This document shows positions 1-5,978 of a DNA stretch of 7,980 nucleotides, piece after piece. Both the position numbers and the translations under genes were made by a program. The notes beneath the pieces are model-generated. The model did no database searches, was not told the origin of the DNA, and was given only the letters and a program-made list of their open reading frames with translations. Origin of the DNA: Phaeodactylibacter sp964397205 (GTDB lineage: Bacteria > Bacteroidota > Bacteroidia > Chitinophagales > Saprospiraceae); NCBI GenBank assembly GCA_964397205.1, contig CAYNIT010000215.1, positions 1 through 7,980 on the forward strand, written 5' to 3'. The number at the start of each line of letters is the position of its first letter. The first letter of the stretch is position 1.

Positions 1-1062
1 TGGGGCAATAAGGTGGTTTTGGCCGGGCGCTGCCAGCGGGGGGACTGCCTTCAGTGTATAGATCTGGAGGATGGCAGGACAGAATGGGAGCTTAGCGACA
101 GCGCTTTCAGCGGTATTTATTACAACTGCACCCCTTACTTGCACGGCAGCCGGCTGCTGCTGCCCATTGGCAAGGAATTAATCTGTGTAGGCCTTGCCGA
201 GGGAAAGATTGCGTGGAGAGACCGAAAGGAGTTTTCTGGCGAGTCCCACCTGTACGGCGAAGGCTCTAGGGTGTATCGTTCTTACTACAATTACGGAAAA
301 CAGGAGCTTCAAATTTTTGCATTCAACTGCAAGAGCGGCGCCAATGAGCTGTTGTTTGAGCGGAGCTACGAAGAGGGCAGTGAGGTTCTTATGCGCTCGC
401 CCAAGCCTTTCCGGGACTCCTCAGGCCGGAGGTGCCTGCTTGCCGCTACTGCTGCTTATCACCCGGAAAAAAGCCTGGCCAGCCACCTTTTCGTTGTAGA
501 TGAAAAGGGCAACAAGGTGTTAGAACACCAACTCTATCCTCCCAACCGCGCCGGCAGAGGGGCAACGCGCTCTCCTATAGTAGCGGAAGGGAAGTCCTAC
601 TGGCAAGCAGGCAACCGGGTCATATGTTACGACCTGCAGCAGCAAATGGAATGCTGGCAAACGGAGTTGCCGCGCGGGTTGCTGACCTCCCGGATGCTTA
701 AAGTTGGAGATACCGTCTACGCTGCAGCGGAGGATGAGTACCTGTACGCCCTGAAAGCTGAAGATGGGAGCTTGGCCTGGAAAAGCAAAGCCTCCGGCAC
801 TCCAAGTCGGCTGCACGCCTGCGGTAGTCGGCTTTTCCTTGTTGGCGGCTCCGACCGCTGGCTATACGAATGGCAAAGACAGAACGGCGAGCTGGTTCAA
901 CGCTACAAGCTTCGAGGCGGGCGAGGGGCAATGGGCCGCCCCGCTTTGATAGCGCAAGATATTATGCTGCTGTCGGATGCCCGTCGCTGGTACGCTTTTG
1001 ACCCGAGCGCCCGAGACACCGTGCTAAGAGTTGCTAAAAGCGCACCACACCCTCAAGAATAA
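1..1062 (+). CDS. PQQ-like beta-propeller repeat protein (5' end outside window)
   Basis: The frame is open from base 1, so the true start lies upstream; the GTG at 13 is only the first internal candidate. The 353 visible residues carry repeated units with a hydrophobic strand followed by an acidic-Gly turn and an aromatic strand. Examples are IDLEDGRTEWEL near residue 20, VGLAEGKIAWRD near 63, VVDEKGNKVLEH near 165, YDLQQQMECWQT near 211, LKAEDGSLAWKS near 251 and WQRQNGELVQRY near 290. This spacing of roughly 40 residues is that of PQQ-type or BamB-like propeller blades, and about seven blades can be counted. Such proteins act as binding scaffolds or as quinoprotein dehydrogenases. No catalytic signature is visible here, so substrate and location are unknown; a signal peptide, if any, would be upstream of the window. 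It converges on the GH3 gene with a 10-bp overlap of the two 3' ends. The propeller fold is fairly secure, the function is not. Confidence 0.8.
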   Translation, partial: WGNKVVLAGRCQRGDCLQCIDLEDGRTEWELSDSAFSGIYYNCTPYLHGSRLLLPIGKELICVGLAEGKIAWRDRKEFSGESHLYGEGSRVYRSYYNYGKQELQIFAFNCKSGANELLFERSYEEGSEVLMRSPKPFRDSSGRRCLLAATAAYHPEKSLASHLFVVDEKGNKVLEHQLYPPNRAGRGATRSPIVAEGKSYWQAGNRVICYDLQQQMECWQTELPRGLLTSRMLKVGDTVYAAAEDEYLYALKAEDGSLAWKSKASGTPSRLHACGSRLFLVGGSDRWLYEWQRQNGELVQRYKLRGGRGAMGRPALIAQDIMLLSDARRWYAFDPSARDTVLRVAKSAPHPQE

Positions 1063-2561
1063 GCCACCATCCACTCCCGCAGCCCATCGGCAATTTTCCG
1101 GTCGTTGCTCAGCCGGGGCACTTTGTTCTGGCCGCCGAGCTTGCCCTGTGCCTTCATGTACTGCCGGAAGGCATCCCGCTGCAGCGGGCGGATGACGAGG
1201 GGGCGGAGGATGCCGCCGGAGATCAGGTCCTCGTAGTAGATGTTTTGCTGCACCATCTCCTCGTCCAGCCGTCGGGCGAATGCTTGCAGGTCTGATGGTA
1301 CCTCATCGAATTCCACCAGCCATTCGTGGTAGGGGGTGCCGCCCTCGGGAGGGTTCACCTGCGGAGCTACGGTGAATTCCACTACCTTGGCGCCCAACGC
1401 GGCGGCGGCAGCATTCATCGCCCGTTCCACCTCCTTTCCGATCACGTGCTCCCCGAAGGCCGAAATGAAGTGTTTGACCCGTCCCGAGACGATGAGGCGG
1501 TAGGGCGATTTGGAAACGAACTGCACGGTATCGCCAATGTTGTAGCCCCAGAGCCCGGCGTTGTTATTGATCAGCAGCACATAGTTGACCCCCAGCTCCA
1601 CTTCCTCCAGCCACAGGCGGCGGGGGTGGTCATTGTGGATCTCGTCTAGAGGCACGAATTCAAAGAAAATGCCGGAGTCTACATTCAGCAGCAGGCCTTC
1701 CTCCGTTTGGGAATCCTGGAAAGCGATAAAGCCTTCGGAGGCGGGGTAGGTCTCCACGCTGTCGATGCGTCCCCCGACCAGCTGCTCCAGCACCCCCCGG
1801 TAGGGCTCAAAATTGACCCCGCCGTACACGAACATGGAATAGTTGGGAAAGACCTCCCGGACCGTGCTTTTGCCGGTGCGCTCCAGCAGCCGCTCGTAGT
1901 ACATCTGCACCCAGGGCGGGATACCGCTGATCAGGCGCATATCGGCATGGATGGTTTCGTCGATGATGCGCTCCAGTTTCTCCTCCCAGTCTTCAATGCA
2001 GTTGGTCTCGTAGCTGGGCAGTTGGTTGGTGCGCAGCCAAGAGGGGACTTCGTGGTTGACAATGCCTGATAGCCGACCCGTGGGGATGCCGCCTGCCTCC
2101 TCCAGTTCCGGGCTGCCGGAGAGGAAAATCATTTTGCCATCCAGGAATTTCCCTTTGCCAGTTTGGGCGTAATAATTGAAAAGCGCATTCCGCGCGCTGC
2201 CGAAGTGGTTGGGCATGCTGTCTTTGGTCAGCGGGATGTACTTGATGCCGGAGGTTGTGCCCGAAGTTTTGGCGAAGTATTTGGGCTTGCCTGGCCAGAG
2301 CACGTCTGATTCCCCCGCTTTGATGCGCTCAACGTAGGGTTTAAGCGCCTCGTAATCCCGGATCGGGACCTGCTCCCGGAAGGCTTCGTAGGGCAGGCCA
2401 TTTTGTAGTTTATGGTCGCGGCCAAAGGCCGTGCGCTGCCCCTTTTGCATCAATTGCTGGTAGACCTTGCGCTGCGCGCCCACTCCATCGGCGGACCATC
2501 GGCGGATGTCCCGGGCGATCTTATTGGCGAATGGCTTGGCTAGAAATGACTTGAGTCCCAT
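1053..2561 (-). CDS. GH3-family acyl-adenylate-forming enzyme (auxin-responsive GH3-like)
   Basis: This complete 502-residue protein belongs to the GH3 family of the ANL adenylating superfamily. Plant members activate a carboxylic acid with ATP and transfer the acyl group to an amino acid; bacterial substrates are mostly unknown. Three nucleotide-binding motifs are visible: AKTSGTTSGIKYIP (residues 97-110, phosphate loop), ETYPASEGF (270-278, the YxxSE motif) and YNIGD (340-344, the Y-x-x-GD motif), followed by LIVSGRVKHFISAFGEHV, the hinge to the C-terminal domain. The tail GKLGGQNKVPRL (473-484) holds the lysine-containing stretch typical of bacterial GH3 proteins. Length matches the family's usual 500-600 residues. 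The ATG at 2559-2561 is preferred because it gives the family's basic, short N-terminus and sits just downstream of a plausible promoter. The gene is divergent from the aminotransferase and overlaps the propeller gene by 10 bp at its 3' end. The family is clear; substrate and amine acceptor cannot be read from sequence. Confidence 0.93.
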   Translation of the reverse strand: MGLKSFLAKPFANKIARDIRRWSADGVGAQRKVYQQLMQKGQRTAFGRDHKLQNGLPYEAFREQVPIRDYEALKPYVERIKAGESDVLWPGKPKYFAKTSGTTSGIKYIPLTKDSMPNHFGSARNALFNYYAQTGKGKFLDGKMIFLSGSPELEEAGGIPTGRLSGIVNHEVPSWLRTNQLPSYETNCIEDWEEKLERIIDETIHADMRLISGIPPWVQMYYERLLERTGKSTVREVFPNYSMFVYGGVNFEPYRGVLEQLVGGRIDSVETYPASEGFIAFQDSQTEEGLLLNVDSGIFFEFVPLDEIHNDHPRRLWLEEVELGVNYVLLINNNAGLWGYNIGDTVQFVSKSPYRLIVSGRVKHFISAFGEHVIGKEVERAMNAAAAALGAKVVEFTVAPQVNPPEGGTPYHEWLVEFDEVPSDLQAFARRLDEEMVQQNIYYEDLISGGILRPLVIRPLQRDAFRQYMKAQGKLGGQNKVPRLSNDRKIADGLREWMVAYS

Positions 2562-2578
2562 ATCTGTAGTTTGTGCTG

Positions 2579-2610
2579 CAAAGATAGGGCGCTGGGGAGG
2601 GGCTTTGCAA
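2579..2610 (-). promoter_or_regulatory. Candidate Bacteroidota promoter of the GH3 gene
   Basis: On the minus strand TATCTTTG (2586-2579) fits the Bacteroidota -7 box TAnnTTTG exactly. A TTG (2610-2608) lies 21 nt upstream, close to the expected -33 spacing. The -7 box ends 17 nt before the ATG, which would give a short leader of about 10 nt. This was recognised by eye from the consensus, with no transcription data. Confidence 0.5.
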
Positions 2611-2730
2611 GTTCTGCTGCTACTCTGTTAGAGCGAAAGAGGAAATCCAAGCATTGGCCGGGGCCGCCGCCTCCTGGAAAGCCTACTACCTCTTCCCAAT
2701 TAGGAACTATTTCCGCGTACTGCCTCATGG

Positions 2731-2743
2731 AGGAATAATTCCT
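2731..2743. promoter_or_regulatory. Perfect 13-nt palindrome in the divergent intergenic region
   Basis: AGGAATAATTCCT is two perfect 6-nt arms around one A. It lies 63 bp before the aminotransferase start in the 244-bp gap between the divergent GH3 and aminotransferase genes. A dimeric regulator could bind here, but a palindrome this short can also occur by chance. No convincing TAnnTTTG box was found for the aminotransferase; TACCTTGC at 2744-2751 is the nearest partial match. Confidence 0.25.
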
Positions 2744-2805
2744 TACCTTGCCGTTAGGCCTCTCCTGTGCGAAAGGCCGAATTGTAATGACAAACCAACG
2801 CAAGA

Positions 2806-4137
2806 ATGGCGCTAAACAAAACAACTGACATTTCCAGCCTCTCCACTAGAGGAACCCCCTTGGCTTCCTCATCCGCCCGGGTGGACATGGAGCTGTTCAT
2901 GGAAGCCGCCCAAAACTTATACCAGCCCGAGCATAACCCGGGAGGGGCCTTTACCCTGAATGTAGCAGAGAACGCTTTGATGATCCCTTTCCTCAAAGCG
3001 CACCTGGATAGGATTTTAGATGGGGGAAAGATACCTGAGTGGGCTTTCCAGTATACCGACCCCAAGGGGCACCCGGAAGTCCGGGAAGCCCTGGCGCAAT
3101 TTATGGAAAAGCATCTTTGTCAATGCCCCATTGACGCCGATTCGATTGCTTTCTCAGCGGGTGCAGCGGCTACTATTGAGACGAGCACGTTCATGCTTGC
3201 CGACGGGGGGGATGTAGTGGCCATTCCCGCTCCATCTTACCCGATGTACACCAATGACATTGGGTTGAAAAGTGGATTGCAACGCTATGATTTGCAGACA
3301 CACTATCACCCCGCCGACCACGGCGATATTTCGCCGCTGACTATTCAGCACCTAGATGATGCCTGGGCTGATATCAACAGCAAGGGGGAGACTCTTAAAA
3401 TCCTGCTGCTCACCTCGCCCGACAATCCTACGGGTTGTATGTACTCCGAACAGCAGCTGAGGGATTTCGCCCAGTGGTGCATTGAGCGCGAAGTACACTT
3501 GGTGGTGAGCGAAATCTACGGCTTGTCCCTTATCGATATTGAGGATGAAGCCATACGGGGGGAATATACCCCAGCCACCGTCCCCCGCTCCTTCGCACAG
3601 ATCATGGCAGAATTCCAAAGCGATTATCTGCACCTCTGGTACGCGCTGTCTAAAGACTTCGCCATGTCGGGGTTCCGCTTTGGCATCGTCCACTCGCTAA
3701 ACGAGGCCTTTCTCAAAGGGCTGGGCAACGTAAATATCCCGCATATGGCCTCCAACCTCAATCAATGGGTGATCAGTGAACTGATGAAGGATGATGCATT
3801 TCTGCAACGCTACATCGAATACAACAAACAGCAGCTTACCCATAGCTATAAAGCGGTAGTACAGGCACTTCGAGACATCGGCGTACCTTACGTCCCCAGC
3901 CGCGGCAGCCTGTTTGTTTGGGCAGACTTTTCAATCTACCTGAAAAGTGAAGACCAACAAGGCGAGGAAGCACTTTGGATGGACATTTATCATAATACTG
4001 GGGTGCTGCTTACACCAGGAACCGGCTTTCGGCATCAGAAGTACGGCTTGTTCAGAGTGGTATACACGGCTCTGCCTTTGAGCCATCTGAAAGTAGCCCT
4101 AGAGCGTTTGGTTGATTATTTGCAAAGCCGTGCTTAG
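2806..4137 (+). CDS. PLP-dependent class I/II aminotransferase, ACC-synthase-like
   Basis: This complete 443-residue protein is a fold-type I PLP enzyme. Its layout follows the ACC synthase branch: NPGGAFTLNVAEN at the N-terminus, FQYTDPKGHPEVREAL, then the phosphate-binding AGAAAT turn. YPMY (145-148) is the ring-stacking region, DNPTG (206-210) holds Asn207 for the PLP O3', and ALSKDFAMSGFRFG (280-293) holds the Schiff-base Lys283 and the phosphate-binding Arg291. FRVVYTALP holds Arg417, the probable substrate-carboxylate ligand. Members interconvert amino and keto acids or eliminate from S-adenosylmethionine; substrate cannot be assigned here. The oddity is the VSEIY motif (234-238): the family has D-E-I-Y, with the Asp contacting the PLP pyridine nitrogen, but this protein has Ser235. 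The ATG at 2806 is taken because the conserved N-terminal region needs it or something very close; no Shine-Dalgarno is seen. It is divergent from the GH3 gene, and its stop lies 10 nt before a tfoX relic. Confidence 0.92.
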   Translation: MALNKTTDISSLSTRGTPLASSSARVDMELFMEAAQNLYQPEHNPGGAFTLNVAENALMIPFLKAHLDRILDGGKIPEWAFQYTDPKGHPEVREALAQFMEKHLCQCPIDADSIAFSAGAAATIETSTFMLADGGDVVAIPAPSYPMYTNDIGLKSGLQRYDLQTHYHPADHGDISPLTIQHLDDAWADINSKGETLKILLLTSPDNPTGCMYSEQQLRDFAQWCIEREVHLVVSEIYGLSLIDIEDEAIRGEYTPATVPRSFAQIMAEFQSDYLHLWYALSKDFAMSGFRFGIVHSLNEAFLKGLGNVNIPHMASNLNQWVISELMKDDAFLQRYIEYNKQQLTHSYKAVVQALRDIGVPYVPSRGSLFVWADFSIYLKSEDQQGEEALWMDIYHNTGVLLTPGTGFRHQKYGLFRVVYTALPLSHLKVALERLVDYLQSRA

Positions 4138-4147
4138 CTGTTGGCCT

Positions 4148-4213
4148 AATTTACTATTTTGGGGAGGCACCATTGCTTTTAGCCTGCGCGCGAAGTCTAG
4201 CAAGAAAAAATGA
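4148..4213 (+). pseudogene. Relic of a TfoX-family gene: 3' end only
   Basis: Read in one frame to the TGA at 4211-4213, this stretch gives NLLFWGGTIAFSLRAKSSKK plus one more Lys. It matches the end of the damaged tfoX-like gene further right (DLAF-stop-IEQCLAFNLRAKSSKKK) with a one-codon length difference before AF. The last 39 nt (4175-4213) differ from 5044-5082 at four positions, three of them synonymous third-codon changes. That suggests both copies were under protein-level selection before this one was lost. The body of the gene is absent: only 10 nt separate the relic from the aminotransferase stop, so the deletion endpoint is near 4140. A REP-like repeat starts one nucleotide after the relic's stop. 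The homology is my reading of a short stretch and could be overstated at its left edge. Confidence 0.6.
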
Positions 4214-4214
4214 A

Positions 4215-4466
4215 GCCAGGTGTCATCTCCCGCCAGGGATGGTGACATCTTGCTTCCAACCGCCAGGTGTCATCTCCCGCCAGGGATGGTGACATCTTGC
4301 TTCCAACCGCCAGGNNNNNNNNNNNNNNNNNNNNNNNNNNNNNNNNNNNNNNNNNNNNNNNNNNNNNNNNNNNNNNNNNNNNNNNNNNNNNNNNNNNNNN
4401 NNNNNNNNNNNNNNTCTTGCTTCCACCGCCAGGTGTCATCTCCCGCCAGGGATGGTGACATCTTGC
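4215..4466 (+). repeat. Tandem array of REP-like hairpin units, 47-bp period, with gap
   Basis: Units begin at 4215, 4262 and 4309 (exact 47-bp period), and a further one runs 4428-4466 beyond the gap. Each has a left arm GCCAGGTGTCATCTCC, a loop CGCCAG and a right arm GGATGGTGACATCTTGC, followed by the linker TTCCAACC, or TTCCACC for the unit just after the gap. The arms form an imperfect hairpin: AGGTGTCA pairs with TGACATCT (one G-T wobble), then an asymmetric bulge, then TCCC pairs with GGGA across a GCCA loop. All units point the same way. The array lies between a tfoX relic and 183 bp of unassigned sequence. Copy number is at least four and cannot be known because the gap falls inside the array. 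Small open frames through this region are artefacts of the repeat and the N run. Confidence 0.9.
4315..4414. other. Assembly gap (exactly 100 N) inside the repeat array
   Basis: One hundred N bases, a conventional placeholder for a gap of unknown size. The repeat is at unit offset 6 on the left and resumes at offset 34 on the right, so 27 nt plus a whole number of 47-bp units are expected to be missing. Confidence 0.95.
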
Positions 4467-4527
4467 AGTATTGAGGATTATTCCTTATTTTAAAGCACAG
4501 CATGTACCGTTTCATGCCTACTCTTGC

Positions 4528-4572
4528 ATTCACCCTGTGAAATTCACTCAACGGCTATTAAACAGGGTGAAT
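4528..4572. promoter_or_regulatory. 11-bp inverted repeat with clustered TTCAC/GTGAA half-sites
   Basis: ATTCACCCTGT (4528-4538) and its exact reverse complement ACAGGGTGAAT (4562-4572) are separated by 23 nt. Within and between them TTCAC and GTGAA alternate at 4529, 4537, 4543 and 4567, so TTCAC-CCT-GTGAA and GTGAA-A-TTCAC are nested palindromes. The sequence could be an operator cluster, a hairpin, or the worn end of another element. It sits in the gene-free stretch 4467-4649, where nothing else was recognised. There is no match to the REP arms. Confidence 0.4.
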
Positions 4573-4649
4573 CCTGAAGGGCCTGCTCAAGCGCCTAGGC
4601 CAATGCTAGCTTTTTACTTAAATTTTTCGCTCATCAGAGTATATCAACC

Positions 4650-4688
4650 GCAAGGTGTCATCTCCCGCCAGGGATGGTGACATCTTGC
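4650..4688 (+). repeat. Solitary REP-like hairpin, class A
   Basis: This 39-nt core has left arm GCAAGGTGTCATCTCC, loop CGCCAG and right arm GGATGGTGACATCTTGC. GCAAGGTGTCA pairs with TGACATCTTGC over 11 positions with one G-T wobble. The loop equals that of the tandem array, so it probably derives from the same sub-family. Outer AACCGC (4646-4651) and GCGGTT (4695-4700) are complementary and may extend the hairpin. It lies 86 bp before the broken tfoX start. Confidence 0.85.
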
Positions 4689-4774
4689 AGTAAGGCGGTT
4701 CTAAAAGTAGTCTCCTGCACACGCACAAACAAAACTAGTTTGACCAAACTCTATTCAAAAAAAATTTGAACCCC

Positions 4775-5082
4775 ATGCCTACAGACTCCTACCTGCTTGA
4801 CCGCATCCGTAACATCTCAAAGTCCAAGAACGCCCATTGGGCGGAAAAGCCGATGTTTGGCGGAGATGGTTTCATGGTGGACGATAAGATGTGCTTTGGC
4901 ACCTACAAAGGCGGGCTGATGGATCGCGTTGCCCCAGAGGAGGTGGAAGCACTGACGCAGCAGCCAGTTGCTGGGCAGGGGACTCACGGTAGCCAGCCGA
5001 TGACGTGGATACGGATTTGGCGTTTTAGATTGAGCAGTGCCTGGCTTTTAACCTGCGAGCGAAGTCTAGCAAAAAGAAATGA
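4775..5082 (+). pseudogene. TfoX/Sxy N-terminal-domain family gene, broken
   Basis: From the ATG at 4775 the frame gives MPTDSYLLDRIRN, then AEKPMFGGDGFMVDDKMC, FGTYKGGLMDRVAPEEVEAL and THGSQPM. This is the N-terminal domain of TfoX-like proteins, whose hallmark is the K-x-M-F-G-G-x-x-F-M-V segment. The family's C-terminal part reappears in another frame at 5002-5082 as DVDTDLAF, a TAG at 5026-5028 where family members have Trp, then IEQCLAFNLRAKSSKKK and TGA. The usual PMKGYVFV-like strand is missing at the junction near 5000-5005, so a deletion not divisible by three plus a nonsense mutation have disabled it. Reading straight on in the first frame runs into repeat DNA until 5221 and is not a real product. 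TfoX in Proteobacteria acts in competence; the role of these short Bacteroidota proteins is not established. A REP repeat starts one nucleotide after the ancestral stop. Upstream, AAACTAGTTT (4732-4741) is a perfect palindrome. Confidence 0.85.
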
Positions 5083-5083
5083 A

Positions 5084-5116
5084 GCAAGGTGTCATCTTCC
5101 CAACTGCAAGGTGTCC
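5084..5116 (+). repeat. Two truncated REP left arms
   Basis: GCAAGGTGTCATCTTCC (5084-5100) and GCAAGGTGTCC (5106-5116) are left arms without right arms, separated by CAACT. The first starts one nucleotide after the ancestral tfoX stop. They look like remains of nested insertion or unequal recombination just ahead of the complete unit at 5121. Confidence 0.75.
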
Positions 5117-5120
5117 AACT

Positions 5121-5159
5121 GCAAGGTGTCATCTCCTGCTAAGGATGGTGACATCTTGC
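5121..5159 (+). repeat. REP-like hairpin, class A, left of RAYT
   Basis: This 39-nt unit has the same two arms as the solitary copy but loop TGCTAA. Flanking bases extend the stem: CCAACTGCAAGGTGTCA (5115-5131) pairs with TGACATCTTGCAGTTGG (5149-5165) over 17 positions with one G-T wobble. It is followed after 7 nt by a class B unit on the opposite strand, forming a BIME-like pair. Confidence 0.85.
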
Positions 5160-5166
5160 AGTTGGG

Positions 5167-5219
5167 AAAACGAGAGATGTCACCATCCTACTTCGTCGGA
5201 GATGACACCTCCTTGTTTT
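5167..5219 (-). repeat. REP-like hairpin, class B, first copy left of RAYT
   Basis: On the minus strand this unit reads AGGTGTCATCTCC, a 9-nt loop GACGAAGTA, then GGATGGTGACATCT. The arms are the same as class A, but the loop and flanks differ. The outer flanks AAAAC and GTTTT pair, giving a long imperfect stem. Its orientation is opposite to the neighbouring class A unit. Confidence 0.85.
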
Positions 5220-5270
5220 GAAAACGAGAGATGTCACCATCCTCCTTCGTCGGAGATGACACCCCTCGGG
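5220..5270 (-). repeat. REP-like hairpin, class B, second copy left of RAYT
   Basis: Head-to-tail copy of the preceding class B unit with loop GACGAAGGA. The outer right flank is changed (CCCTCGGG), so only a short CGAG/CTCG outer pairing remains. It ends about 20 nt before the RAYT start codon and is followed by a run of nine A. As a leader hairpin it could affect transposase expression, which is an inference. Confidence 0.8.
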
Positions 5271-5290
5271 TTAAAAAAAAACATACCAAA

Positions 5291-5977
5291 ATGCAAAAAT
5301 ACAGAACAAAAAAAGAGTACTTCGCGCCATTGCTGTCCGAGCGTTACTACCATATTTATAATCGGACGAATAATAAAGAGCCGCTTTTTCTAAGCGATAA
5401 ATTCAGGTTGCTTTTTCTTCAGCGCTGCAAAGATTATCTCCTATCGTTTGTAGACATCTTTGCGCATTGTCTTCTTGACAACCACTTCCATTTAATGGTT
5501 AAAGTAAAGCACGAGGAAGTGATATTGGATCATGTCAGACACCTGACAAAGAAGGAGCGCACGTCAGCGCAGAATAAACTCCTTTCGGAAGGAATTAATG
5601 AAGTGACTTTACACCAAACAGTTGAGCGGCAGTTTACTCGGCTTTTTACCTCCTATGCTATGCGTTTTAACGAGCATTATAAGAGGAAAGGCAACTTGTT
5701 TCACCGCCCTTTTAAAAGAGTGTTGATTGAGTCAGAGGCGCATTACACCTTCTTGGTGTACTACATTCATGCCAATCCGATGAAGCATGGATTGGCGGTT
5801 AACTTCCGAGAATATCCTTGGAGTTCTTACCGTTCCATACTGTCCAATAAACCTACTCATTTGAGGAGAGCCGAGATTCTAGACTGGTTCGGAGGTAGGG
5901 AAGCATTTATTGAGTATCACAATTTGGGTGAAAGGTCCTGGAAGGAAGATTTTATTTATTTGGAGATGGAGGATTAG
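5291..5977 (+). CDS. REP-associated tyrosine transposase (RAYT, Y1/HUH nuclease)
   Basis: This apparently intact 228-residue protein is of the IS200-like Y1 transposase family. RAYTs cut single-stranded REP hairpins through a 5'-phosphotyrosine intermediate. Visible motifs are YYHIYNRTNNK (19-29), the metal-binding HUH pair in LLDNHFHLMV (61-70; His65 and His67), FNEHYKRKGNLFHRPFK (126-142) and FLVYYIHANPMKHG (154-167). By alignment from memory with the E. coli enzyme's DYIYINPVKHG, Tyr158 is the catalytic tyrosine. The C-terminal YPWSSYRSIL is also typical. The ATG at 5291 is chosen because the earlier in-frame ATG at 5231 lies inside a repeat hairpin. The gene is bracketed by class A-B repeat pairs, the expected substrate of such an enzyme, and its TAG is one nucleotide from the right repeat. 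Its base composition is visibly more AT-rich than its neighbours', as expected for a transferred gene. No IS605-type TnpB partner is present. No clear promoter is seen. Confidence 0.93.
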   Translation: MQKYRTKKEYFAPLLSERYYHIYNRTNNKEPLFLSDKFRLLFLQRCKDYLLSFVDIFAHCLLDNHFHLMVKVKHEEVILDHVRHLTKKERTSAQNKLLSEGINEVTLHQTVERQFTRLFTSYAMRFNEHYKRKGNLFHRPFKRVLIESEAHYTFLVYYIHANPMKHGLAVNFREYPWSSYRSILSNKPTHLRRAEILDWFGGREAFIEYHNLGERSWKEDFIYLEMED

Positions 5978-5978
5978 T

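Noticed and set aside
1326..2069. Plus-strand open frames of 107 and 120 codons opposite the GH3 gene
   Set aside because: They are antisense shadows of a well-supported GH3 coding sequence and have no family resemblance.
4215..4466. Possible CRISPR array
   Set aside because: The regular period is made of identical repeat plus an identical 7-8 nt linker; there are no unique spacers, no cas genes, and the unit is an imperfect REP-type hairpin.
4197..4551. Several overlapping open frames on both strands through the repeat array
   Set aside because: They consist of repeat sequence and run through the 100 N bases, which give no stops; none resembles a protein.
5186..5206. GTAG tetranucleotide as in gammaproteobacterial REPs
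   Set aside because: GTAG appears on the minus strand only in the loop of one class B unit; the other two have GGAG there, so it is not a conserved recognition signal.
4983..5221. C-terminal continuation of the tfoX frame to 5221
   Set aside because: Past the deletion near 5000 the frame reads out-of-phase tfoX and then repeat hairpins; the family's true ending lies in another frame with its TGA at 5080-5082.
5231..5290. Longer N-terminus for the RAYT from the ATG at 5231
   Set aside because: That ATG is inside the class B hairpin and the added residues translate the repeat; family similarity begins after the ATG at 5291.
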